Notes: generated by a model not told the origin, from the letters alone. Positions 1 to 5,302 are shown, numbered from the stretch's first letter. The stretch: 6,059 nucleotides of DNA from Spirochaetia bacterium (GCA_029880625.1 JAOUOA010000198.1:1-6059); one strand, 5' to 3'. Numbers and translations are program-made.

Positions 1-1094
1 ATCTGAGATACAAGGTTATAGGTAAGCTGATACATCAGGAAAAAATCAGTTCTGAGCTCGTCTCCAGGGGACCAGCCTTCTTTATTTCTGTAAACTCTGG
101 CCGTATAGAGCATATTGACTCCCCACCAGAATGGAGAAGCAGAACCCTGATATTCAATTCCGGCCACAGGATCAAATGTTCCGGAGCCAAGCTGCATTGA
201 ATAAGGAAGAAGCTCCTTTTCCCTGTATGCATCGCTGAAATGAGCAAGCAGAGCCTGCGGTTGGGTTATATTCATATCATGTGAAAATCCCTTTTCGCGG
301 ATGGATCCTGTTGGAGCATTTACGCCTGCAATCATGGAGATCTGAGACCGGGGCATGAGCGAATCATCCGCATAAAGTCGGTATTTTCCCATCAGCATGG
401 TGTCCGCCATACCCTTTGATTCCATTGTGTCGTAAATTTTTCCGAGCATCTGTGTCATCATATAGTTGTACTTCATTTTCATTTTGCTGCTTTTTGCCAT
501 CAGCATGATTTCGCCGTAAAAATGATCGGTAAAACTGTAGCCGATATTGACATGAATCATTTCCATCCGCATCGCCACGGGAACAGCCATATATTTTCTG
601 CCGGTCAGTCCTCCTGTAATATTGTCCTTTGCAACCGTTGAGTTGTCCGGAGCCATTGTCATGCCGCTCATGGGCATGCTCATAGGCATCATCATCGACA
701 TGCTGCCTGGAAAAAGTCCAGAATACCATTCGGAGGGAAGACTCAGGCGGCTGTCGGGATTAATTTTTTCTTCTTTTTCCTGAAGACCTGACATTTTCAT
801 CAGCATGGGAGAAACCGTAATCCTGAACTCATGGGTTTCGGGAACGCCCGCACTGCACAAGTTCAGAGGCATATTCCCTCCGCATTTCGCACAACAAAGA
901 CCGATGTAGGCATCTGTCGGCGACGGTAAAAAAAGTGGAAAAAAGAAAGCTATCGCAGGCAATAATAAAGCTGCAGCGCTGTGATTTTTATTCCGGTTTA
1001 AATTGATTTCAGGTTTTCGTATATTCGTAATTTTAACCGCAGCTGAATCATTCCATGATTCGCGGATTCGTTTGATAGATCTGTAAAAGTTCAT
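1..1094 (-). CDS. Met-rich, Cys-motif putative outer-membrane transporter-like protein (3' end outside window)
   Basis: The reverse frame stays open from ATG at 1094 to the window edge, giving 364 codons without a stop; the C-terminus is missing. An AGAGGA ribosome site at 1105-1100 lies 5 nt from the ATG and supports this start. The protein has an unusually long basic/polar N-terminus (about 38 residues), then a hydrophobic stretch (about 40-57), and a plausible signal cleavage near residues 60-62. The mature start carries a Cys cluster, LCCAKCGGNMP (C67, C68, C71), plus C80. Residues 132-147 contain nine methionines (SMSMMMPMSMPMSGMTM region), and I count 35 Met in 364 residues. The later part (GYSFTDHFYGEIML, APTGSI, QLGSGTFDPVAGIEYQG, FWWGVNMLYTARVY) has the alternating, aromatic-rich look of a beta-barrel resembling MetA-pathway phenol-degradation/transporter-like proteins. 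Soft-metal binding or export is an inference from the Met and Cys ligands and from the His-rich gene upstream on the same strand. The coding call is strong; the function is unproven. Confidence 0.85.
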   Translation of the reverse strand, partial: MNFYRSIKRIRESWNDSAAVKITNIRKPEINLNRNKNHSAAALLLPAIAFFFPLFLPSPTDAYIGLCCAKCGGNMPLNLCSAGVPETHEFRITVSPMLMKMSGLQEKEEKINPDSRLSLPSEWYSGLFPGSMSMMMPMSMPMSGMTMAPDNSTVAKDNITGGLTGRKYMAVPVAMRMEMIHVNIGYSFTDHFYGEIMLMAKSSKMKMKYNYMMTQMLGKIYDTMESKGMADTMLMGKYRLYADDSLMPRSQISMIAGVNAPTGSIREKGFSHDMNITQPQALLAHFSDAYREKELLPYSMQLGSGTFDPVAGIEYQGSASPFWWGVNMLYTARVYRNKEGWSPGDELRTDFFLMYQLTYNLVSQ

Positions 1095-1099
1095 TATAT

Positions 1100-1105
1100 T
1101 CCTCT
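1100..1105 (-). promoter_or_regulatory. Ribosome binding site for the Met-rich protein
   Basis: The minus strand reads AGAGGA followed by ATATA and then ATG at 1094. This is a good Shine-Dalgarno match with 5-nt spacing. It matters because the predicted signal-peptide core begins only about 40 residues in, which might otherwise suggest a later start; no later start with a comparable site was seen. Confidence 0.6.
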
Positions 1106-1153
1106 ATATTTAAAGAATTCGTATGTTTTTCGTCGTCTCTGGAAACGATCGGT

Positions 1154-1177
1154 TGGAATTAATACAAATCAATTCCA
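1154..1177. repeat. Inverted repeat TGGAATT-N10-AATTCCA
   Basis: Perfect 7-bp arms (1154-1160 and 1171-1177) flank a 10-base centre. It lies 60-83 bases upstream of the start codon of the Met-rich gene, where an operator or a 5'-leader hairpin would be expected. AT-rich arms of this size can arise by chance, so regulatory use is only a possibility. Confidence 0.35.
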
Positions 1178-1203
1178 TTCGTTCATTCAAAACTGAGTTT
1201 CCG

Positions 1204-1225
1204 AAAACCAAACTTTCCTGGTTTT
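1204..1225. repeat. Inverted repeat AAAACCA-N8-TGGTTTT
   Basis: Perfect 7-bp arms (1204-1210 and 1219-1225) surround an 8-base loop. It lies about 110 bases upstream of the Met-rich gene. On the minus strand the second arm ends in TTTT but is followed by CGG, so it is not a standard intrinsic terminator. It could be a leader hairpin or a protein site. Confidence 0.35.
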
Positions 1226-1391
1226 AATTCTTCAATTTATAAAATTCGTTCGAGGAGAAATGATGATTCTCTTAATATCGGTTCTGTTCCGGATACATAT
1301 TCTATAAAATCAGTACAATTTCAATATTGTGCAGATCATGCGATACAATAATAACATGGAACTCTGGATATTCTTTCTCCCGAACATATAC

Positions 1392-1429
1392 CTGAGAATC
1401 CTTAAATAAATATTATGTTGGATTCTCAG
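1392..1429. repeat. 10-bp perfect inverted repeat CTGAGAATCC-N18-GGATTCTCAG
   Basis: The arms at 1392-1401 and 1420-1429 are exact reverse complements, separated by an 18-base A/T-only-plus-one-G centre. The repeat sits 8 bases beyond the stop codon of the His-rich gene. On the minus strand the hairpin is followed by GTATATG rather than a U-tract, so a rho-independent terminator is unlikely. An mRNA 3'-stabilising hairpin, or an operator for the downstream Met-rich gene, is possible. Confidence 0.5.
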
Positions 1430-1446
1430 ATGATATTCAGATGATA
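1426..1446. repeat. Tandem direct repeat of TCAGATGATA
   Basis: TCAGATGATA occurs at 1426-1435 and again at 1437-1446, an 11-base period (about one helical turn). The second copy contains the stop codon of the His-rich gene, and the first overlaps the right arm of the 1392-1429 inverted repeat. It may be a small duplication or a paired binding site; no function is shown. Confidence 0.4.
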
Positions 1447-1895
1447 GAGAATTTTACGGGCGGACCGCGTGAATGGTAGGCTTTAATAAAGTCAGTTGAT
1501 GGGGAAGATAAAGACGTTTCAGTAATTGTTTCATGCTTTGAAATAAAAATTTTCAAAGACGGTGAATATTCTTCAAAAATGCTTTGAACCAGTTCTTCGT
1601 AAGAATGGCAGACCTGACATTCAGAATGTTTGTGCTCGTCCCCGGAATGATGCTCGGGGCTGTGCGTTTCCTTTTTTTCATCATGACAGTGGGATGTTGC
1701 AGTGGGTAGAGCAGCAGTTTCGGGTATGTTTTCTTTCTGCCAGGGATTGATTGTTTCGCAGTCATGTCCGTAGTGAACGGAATACCGGGCAAAAAAAGCA
1801 AAAAGACAGTAAAAAGAAGCGGCAAAAATTCTTCTTTTATAGCTTCTGCTTTGAAAAAGAAGGTTTTTGAATGTATTTTTTTCTGCATTCTGCAT
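1437..1895 (-). CDS. Small His/Cys-rich exported or membrane-anchored protein, DUF2946-like
   Basis: This is a 152-residue protein ending in TGA. A basic N-terminus (SRSYKRR, 16-22) precedes a hydrophobic segment (about 23-40) that could be a signal peptide or a single membrane anchor. The rest is rich in metal ligands: HYGHDC (41-46), SHCHDE (69-73), a His-rich stretch including EHHSGDEHKH (81-90), and CQVC (93-96). It ends in AYHSRGPP (139-146) before a short tail. A central CxxC and a terminal RGPP are typical of DUF2946-type proteins, often found beside copper or other metal-resistance genes; that assignment is from memory of the family. Binding or buffering of a periplasmic metal is inferred. 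Its neighbour on the same strand is the Met-rich protein gene. No strong Shine-Dalgarno precedes ATG 1895, but an in-frame stop lies eight codons upstream and there is no other Met in the protein. An overlapping frame (1888-1553) was judged a shadow. Confidence 0.75.
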   Translation of the reverse strand: MQNAEKNTFKNLLFQSRSYKRRIFAASFYCLFAFFARYSVHYGHDCETINPWQKENIPETAALPTATSHCHDEKKETHSPEHHSGDEHKHSECQVCHSYEELVQSIFEEYSPSLKIFISKHETITETSLSSPSTDFIKAYHSRGPPVKFSII

Positions 1896-1959
1896 AATTC
1901 TACAGATCCATTTAAATTAAGGTGCCCAGAATCAACAATTAAAAAACAAGAAAAATTTT

Positions 1960-1973
1960 ATGACAGTTGTCAT
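1960..1973. promoter_or_regulatory. Palindrome ATGACA-GT-TGTCAT, candidate operator of the His-rich gene
   Basis: Perfect 6-bp arms flank a 2-base centre, 65-78 bases upstream of the His-rich gene start, where a promoter would be expected. The ACA-N2-TGT core resembles the dyads bound by CopY/BlaI-family repressors (ACANNTGT type), though the outer bases do not match fully. On the minus strand it is followed directly by TAAAAT, a possible -10-like hexamer without a good -35. Repressor binding is an inference. Confidence 0.4.
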
Positions 1974-2062
1974 AGGGGATGTGTTATTATTAGAAAAAAC
2001 TGATATGTTTTATTTTATGAACACAAAGAATTTCCTACTGCATATTCGTCCTGAAAAGGTTT

Positions 2063-2090
2063 TGAATCACAGAGTATGTTCTGAGATTCA
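2063..2090. repeat. Second hairpin beyond the tRNA terminator
   Basis: TGAATC-A-CAGA at 2063-2073 pairs with TCTG-A-GATTCA at 2080-2090, giving ten pairs with one A/A mismatch and a 6-base loop. On the minus strand it lies just beyond the U-tract of the tRNA terminator. It may be a back-up terminator, a processing site, or part of the upstream region of the His-rich gene; it lacks a following U-tract on either strand. Confidence 0.4.
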
Positions 2091-2093
2091 TTT

Positions 2094-2124
2094 AAAAAAG
2101 AAAAAGAGCGGAACACCGCTCTTT
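2094..2124 (-). terminator. Rho-independent terminator of the tRNA-Pro transcript
   Basis: The minus strand reads AAAGAGCGG (2124-2116), loop TGTT, CCGCTCTTT (2111-2103), then TTCTTTTTT. The 9-bp perfect stem, 4-base loop and T-rich tail, 18 bases past the tRNA 3' end, make a textbook intrinsic terminator. It should also separate the tRNA from the His-rich gene downstream on the same strand. Confidence 0.88.
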
Positions 2125-2141
2125 CAAGGATTCATTGAATT

Positions 2142-2213
2142 TCGGGATGACTGGATTTGAACCAGCGACCACACGCCCCCCAGACGTGTGCGCTACCCCT
2201 GCGCTACATCCCG
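2142..2213 (-). tRNA. tRNA-Pro, anticodon GGG
   Basis: All cloverleaf parts can be laid out on the minus strand: acceptor CGGGATG (2213-2207) pairing with CATCCCG, D arm GCGC-AGGGGTA-GCGC, anticodon stem CACGT/GCGTG with one G-T pair, loop CTGGGGG, and a T arm GCTGG-TTCAAAT-CCAGT. The total is 72 nt including discriminator A at 2142. The anticodon is GGG (2181-2179), reading CCC/CCU proline codons. G37 follows it, as in proline tRNAs methylated by TrmD. The 3' CCA is not encoded, so it must be added by nucleotidyltransferase. The variable region is the short 5-base type. The Pro identity agrees with the anticodon and with the CGGG-starting acceptor seen in bacterial tRNA-Pro. Confidence 0.95.
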
Positions 2214-2228
2214 GATTTTTATACTTCC

Positions 2229-2256
2229 ATCTTTTCAAAATTGAGCCCGGTGTCAA
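2229..2256 (-). promoter_or_regulatory. Candidate promoter of tRNA-Pro
   Basis: The minus strand has a consensus -35 TTGACA (2256-2251), a 16-base spacer and a weak -10 AAAGAT (2234-2229). This would start transcription a few bases before the mature tRNA 5' end at 2213. The -35 is perfect and well placed; the -10 is poor, and a TATAAA at 2223-2218 is too far from the -35 to be its partner. Confidence 0.45.
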
Positions 2257-2265
2257 TCAAATATA

Positions 2266-2283
2266 GGAAGCTAACGGGCTTCC
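2266..2283. repeat. Small inverted repeat GGAAGC-N6-GCTTCC
   Basis: Perfect 6-bp arms (2266-2271, 2278-2283) enclose a 6-base loop just upstream of the tRNA -35. There is no T-run on either side, so it is not a terminator. It may be chance or a regulatory dyad. Confidence 0.3.
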
Positions 2284-2345
2284 AGAAGGCGAATCAGAGT
2301 CTTGATACTTCGGACCGTTTTCAGCTTCCATCTGGATAAGGAATT

Positions 2346-2360
2346 GATCTTTCAAAGATC
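2346..2360. repeat. 15-base palindrome GATCTTT-C-AAAGATC
   Basis: Two perfect 7-base arms surround a single C. It lies about 180 bases upstream of the DinB-like gene and 90 bases beyond the tRNA -35. The symmetry is that of a dimeric regulator site, and no gene explains it. The loop is too short for an RNA hairpin with the full stem. Confidence 0.35.
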
Positions 2361-2536
2361 CAAGGAATTTGCATCGATATTCGAGTTTTGAAATCGGAGG
2401 GCTGGTTTGATAGAATTAATAAAATGGCAGAGGAGTTGAGAGGATTGATTAAAGAAAAAACCTATGTATTTAGGATAAAAAAGAGATGCTTTCAAAAAGG
2501 GTTTTTCAATATTGTAAAATGACTGGAGTAGATTAA

Positions 2537-3139
2537 ATGATATCATTATTACGTCCGCCTGAATTGGTTAGCTGGGAACCTATTTATGAAACATGGAATT
2601 TTCACAGAATTGATCTGATTCATATGCTGAAAAAACAATCTGATGAAACATGCAATCAGAGACCTGAAGATGGCTCATGGAGTCCCTGTGAGGTTGCTGA
2701 TCATTTGAGAGTGACACAGTCTCTGTATGCAAATCTTTTAGCCCTTGTCAATGCTGGAAAAAAGGGCGAACGACTGGACGGCATAAATATTGATTACGAT
2801 TCTATCGAGTCAAGCTACAGTCCGGGGAAACTAAAAAATCCTGAAATTGTTAATCCTGCTGAGCAAATTGTAAAATCAGAGCTGATTCAGTCTCTGAATA
2901 AAGCAATGGATAAAACGGAAAAGAATCTTTTAAAATTATCAATGGATGATTTAAGGGCAATTTATTTTGAACATCCGATGTTTGGAAATCTTTCCATGCT
3001 GGACTGGCTGTGGGCTCTTACACTGCATGAAGAAATGCATATCGACGTTTTAAAAAAAAAATTAATTCACCAGGGAGCGGACCTCAGTAAAAAACTGTTT
3101 GTTGAATCTACAGATGGAAATGCAGGCAGCTTTCACTGA
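2537..3139 (+). CDS. DinB/YfiT-like putative metal-dependent four-helix protein
   Basis: A 200-residue soluble protein. ATG 2537 is preceded by GGAG (2525-2528) with 8-nt spacing, which supports the start. The DinB-superfamily pattern is visible: an N-terminal helix; SWSPCEVADHLRVTQ (47-61) with H56; and LTLHEEMHIDVL (161-172) with H164 and H168. These three histidines match the usual metal-binding triad (one from helix 2, two spaced by four in helix 4). The length fits the family, somewhat long because of an insert around 74-108 that is rich in charged residues. Members include thiol S-transferases such as bacillithiol and mycothiol enzymes, and many are uncharacterised; substrate and reaction cannot be assigned here. 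No signal peptide or membrane segment is present, so it is cytoplasmic. It stands alone, converging with the histidine-kinase gene 50 bases away. The intervening 3140-3189 shows no clear terminator. A 12-base palindrome, AATGATATCATT (2536-2547), covers the start codon. Confidence 0.82.
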   Translation: MISLLRPPELVSWEPIYETWNFHRIDLIHMLKKQSDETCNQRPEDGSWSPCEVADHLRVTQSLYANLLALVNAGKKGERLDGINIDYDSIESSYSPGKLKNPEIVNPAEQIVKSELIQSLNKAMDKTEKNLLKLSMDDLRAIYFEHPMFGNLSMLDWLWALTLHEEMHIDVLKKKLIHQGADLSKKLFVESTDGNAGSFH

Positions 3140-3189
3140 AAGTATTTAAAGTTTTATAATGCCCCGACGCAGGATGAATCCCGTTTTGT

Positions 3190-5064
3190 TTACGCCACGA
3201 TATCCTTTTGAGGCGGGAAGGGAAGTTCAAAATAAAATGTTGTGCCAGAATCATTTCCCGAAAAAAAATCAATGTATCCATTATGTTTTTCAAGAATCAG
3301 TTTCGTAATACTGAGTCCCAGTCCTGTTCCGCCTTTTTTTCTGGTGTCGGATGAATCCTCCTGCGTGAATTTATCAAAAAGAAATGGCTTAAAATGATCG
3401 GGGATTCCCGTTCCATGATCGGTTACTTCGATGCGGATCAGATCCTGATTTTTTTCAGCTTTTATTTCAATTGAACTGTTTTCCGGAGAAAATTTTACCG
3501 CATTGGATATGAGGTTGTCCATTACCTGAAGGAGACGGTTTCGGTCCCCATTTATATGAAAATCATCCTGAGGAACAGTCAGTTTAAAATTAATTCCATA
3601 GGGATCAGCATAGGATTGGTTAATGCTCAGACTTTCTTCTAAGAATTCTTTTATGCTGAAAAGCTGAAATTGAAAATCCATTTTTCCGGTTTCAATTTTC
3701 TGTATATCCAGAATATCATTTATTAAAAGAAGAAGGCGTTCTGTATTATTCGATGCTATATTCAGAAGGTTTCGAATTTCTTCGGGCAATTTTCCGAGTG
3801 CGCCTCCTGTCAACAGACGGATTGAGCCGCGAATGGATGTGAGGGGAGTCCGCAGTTCATGGCTGACCGTTGAAATAAATTCATTTTTCATATTTTCAAT
3901 GCGTTTTCGCTCTGTGATATCCCTTACGAGTCCAATAAATTTCCTTTCGCCGGAAATTTTCATGGTACTTACAGCCAGATCGATTGGAAATTCTGAACCG
4001 TCTTTCTTTTTTCCTGTAATTTCTTTTCCCGGTCCAGTGTTTTTTTCTTGAGTAGATTTCAGGTAGCTGACAAAACTGCCGTTGAACGGCTCGGATACAA
4101 GCATATTTACATTTTTTCCTGAAGTTTCTGATTCGTTATAGCCGAAAATTTTTTCTGCAGAAGGGTTCATGAGTTCAATTTCTGCATTTTTATTAATGAT
4201 GATAATTCCGTCTGCAACGTTGTTCAGGACGGACTGAAGCCGGGTTGCCATCGATTCAATTTGGTCTCTGTTATCGCGGATCTTTTTTACATTTCGTATA
4301 TAGATCTCTACAAAAAACCAGAGGATCACCAGATAGGCAAACAAACGGAGGATATGCCAGAGCCACCAGGTTGCATCCCAGAGAACGGAAAAGTGAAAGA
4401 GAAGGCCTGCCGTTCCGAATAAAATACAATGATTGGCAAGAAGAACTCTTTCTTCCTTAGAAGAGCGAAAGTGCTTTGACCAGGAAAAATGAGCCCATGC
4501 GATTAGAAATCCAAGTCCGCCTGTAATATTTAAAAATTCAGCTGCGGTTGTGAATTTCTGGTTTTTTACCATTGCGGGGATCCAATCCGGAAATATAACG
4601 GAAAGGATTCCTGTGATGATGCTTGCAGCGGCAATAAAATAGGGGGTATTTTCAATTTTTTTAAGCGCAGAAATGCGTTCCGGAATGACAACAAATGCAA
4701 AGGTCAGGCCGCCGACAAATGTGGCAATGCTGTGGAGCCAGACAAAAGCAATGCCCGGACGTACGCCTGCATGAAAGCCGTCCAGAAGTCCCATTCCCAT
4801 TAACGTAGATGCAATCCAGATGTAGGATGGACTGAGTTCATCACTTTTTCGCATACTGATAATGATAAAGGCCAGAAGAACAGCTGCAAACGAGCCGATT
4901 CCTTCCACCAGAGAATGGAAGGGCTCATGATCCCATCGCCAGGACTGGTAAAAGGTATTAAAAATAAGAGCAAGTCCTATCGGAATTACAGCGCCGGGAA
5001 GGACGGTTGTGAAAATTGGATACCACCAGGCTGAATGAATGCGGCGTTTTCTGGAAAGAATCAT
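3190..5064 (-). CDS. Membrane-bound PAS sensor histidine kinase with multi-TM (MASE3-like) input domain
   Basis: A 624-residue protein. The first ~256 residues hold about seven or eight hydrophobic helices (near 15-35, 55-71, 82-98, 105-127, 141-160, 173-192, 206-228, 232-256). Conserved-looking polar residues sit among them, including DGFHAG (95-100) and FVWLHS (107-112), similar to MASE3-type integral-membrane sensors. A coiled linker leads to a PAS domain (about 272-385: NNVADGIIIINKNAEIELMNPSAE start, DGSEFPIDLAV, FIGLVRDITERK end). HisKA follows, with phospho-acceptor H402 in STVSHELRTPLTSIRG. HATPase_c has the N box DNLISNAVKF (516-525), G1 DHGTGI (549-554), F box FLFDKF (561-566) and G2 GGTGLGLS (578-585). 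The core motifs are intact, so it should be an active autokinase passing phosphate to a response regulator. There is no receiver domain and no regulator gene beside it in the window. The signal is unknown. ATG 5064 has no clear Shine-Dalgarno. The stop is TAA at 3192-3190. Confidence 0.93.
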   Translation of the reverse strand: MILSRKRRIHSAWWYPIFTTVLPGAVIPIGLALIFNTFYQSWRWDHEPFHSLVEGIGSFAAVLLAFIIISMRKSDELSPSYIWIASTLMGMGLLDGFHAGVRPGIAFVWLHSIATFVGGLTFAFVVIPERISALKKIENTPYFIAAASIITGILSVIFPDWIPAMVKNQKFTTAAEFLNITGGLGFLIAWAHFSWSKHFRSSKEERVLLANHCILFGTAGLLFHFSVLWDATWWLWHILRLFAYLVILWFFVEIYIRNVKKIRDNRDQIESMATRLQSVLNNVADGIIIINKNAEIELMNPSAEKIFGYNESETSGKNVNMLVSEPFNGSFVSYLKSTQEKNTGPGKEITGKKKDGSEFPIDLAVSTMKISGERKFIGLVRDITERKRIENMKNEFISTVSHELRTPLTSIRGSIRLLTGGALGKLPEEIRNLLNIASNNTERLLLLINDILDIQKIETGKMDFQFQLFSIKEFLEESLSINQSYADPYGINFKLTVPQDDFHINGDRNRLLQVMDNLISNAVKFSPENSSIEIKAEKNQDLIRIEVTDHGTGIPDHFKPFLFDKFTQEDSSDTRKKGGTGLGLSITKLILEKHNGYIDFFSGNDSGTTFYFELPFPPQKDIVA

Positions 5065-5073
5065 TGTCTATAA

Positions 5074-5079
5074 AGTATA
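5074..5079 (-). promoter_or_regulatory. Possible -10 TATACT immediately before the kinase start
   Basis: TATACT lies on the minus strand 9 bases before ATG 5064. If used, the RNA would start within a few bases of the ATG, giving a nearly leaderless message and explaining the missing Shine-Dalgarno. The matching -35 position (TATATA, 17-base spacer) is poor, so this is weak in an AT-rich region. Confidence 0.2.
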
Positions 5080-5220
5080 AAAGTTAGCTTATTATTTATA
5101 TAATCTATTGTTTTATTTGTAGAGTATTGATCTTTTTGATTGCAGTATCTAAGGTGCTGCGCAAATTTTAAAAGTGTTCATTGTCTGTCCTGAAAACTCT
5201 GTCAAAAAGTGATTTTATTA

Positions 5221-5249
5221 TCTTATATTTATTAAGACTAATTATAAGA
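5221..5249. repeat. Inverted repeat TCTTATA-N15-TATAAGA
   Basis: Perfect 7-bp arms (5221-5227 and 5243-5249) overlap the candidate -10 of the kinase promoter. It could be an operator or could reflect the AT-rich sequence. The 15-base centre makes a stable RNA hairpin unlikely. Confidence 0.25.
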
Positions 5250-5269
5250 CGAATCAATCTTAAAAACAA
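5241..5269 (-). promoter_or_regulatory. Candidate promoter for the histidine-kinase gene
   Basis: The minus strand reads TTGTTT (5269-5264), a 17-base spacer, then a perfect TATAAT (5246-5241). It lies downstream of the argC stop and would give the kinase message a leader of about 170 bases. A second -35-like TTGACA at 5205-5200 lies nearer but its 17-base partner (AATGAA) is weak. The -10 overlaps a small direct repeat, TAAGACTAAT / TAAGACGAAT, at 5233-5242 and 5245-5254 (9 of 10 matching, period 12). Confidence 0.45.
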
Positions 5270-5302
5270 TACATCTGTTTGAATTTTTTTTAAAATATTT
5301 TT

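Larger units (their letters stand above)
1095..1436. other. Non-coding gap between the two putative metal-binding protein genes
   Basis: This 342-base AT-rich stretch separates two minus-strand genes and has no convincing gene. It holds three inverted repeats (1154-1177, 1204-1225, 1392-1429) and the start of a short direct repeat (1426-1446). No minus-strand -35/-10 pair with good matches and spacing was found for the downstream gene. The gap is long for simple co-transcription, so the downstream gene may have its own regulated promoter, but the sequence does not decide this. A 15-codon plus-strand mini-ORF at 1260-1307 with a Shine-Dalgarno-like AGGAG is probably chance. Confidence 0.5.
2214..2536. 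other. Non-coding region between the tRNA and the DinB-like gene
   Basis: This 323-base divergent intergenic region carries the candidate tRNA promoter at its left end and the ribosome site of the DinB-like gene at its right end. In between are an inverted repeat (2266-2283) and a 15-base palindrome (2346-2360). No convincing gene was found. A 64-codon minus-strand frame (2352-2546) crosses the DinB-like start and looks random. A plus-strand promoter for the DinB-like gene must lie here, but none of the TTGA-like hexamers around 2435-2450 has a well-spaced -10. Confidence 0.5.

Noticed and set aside
364..729. A 121-codon minus-strand frame rich in His and Asp
   Set aside because: It is the shifted-frame reading of the ATG-rich Met segment of the real gene, which turns Met codons into His/Asp/Cys-type codons.
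1553..1888. A 111-codon minus-strand frame with a signal-like hydrophobic segment, starting 7 bases inside the His-rich gene
   Set aside because: It overlaps the His/Cys-rich frame almost fully; that frame has the coherent ligand pattern and the RGPP ending, while this one turns into basic, featureless sequence. A frameshift joining the two frames cannot be fully excluded.
1960..2160. A 66-codon plus-strand frame
   Set aside because: It runs through the tRNA terminator and into the tRNA, and has no ribosome site or family resemblance.
2142..2213. tRNA gene as an integration site for a mobile element
   Set aside because: No integrase, no phage-like gene and no second copy of the tRNA 3' end were seen in the window.
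2352..2546. A 64-codon minus-strand frame in the tRNA/DinB-like intergenic region
   Set aside because: AT-rich, no recognisable motif, only a weak ribosome-site match, and it overlaps the well-supported plus-strand start at 2537.
3140..3189. Possible bidirectional terminator between the convergent DinB-like and kinase genes
   Set aside because: No stable stem with a T-tract could be found on either strand in these 50 bases.
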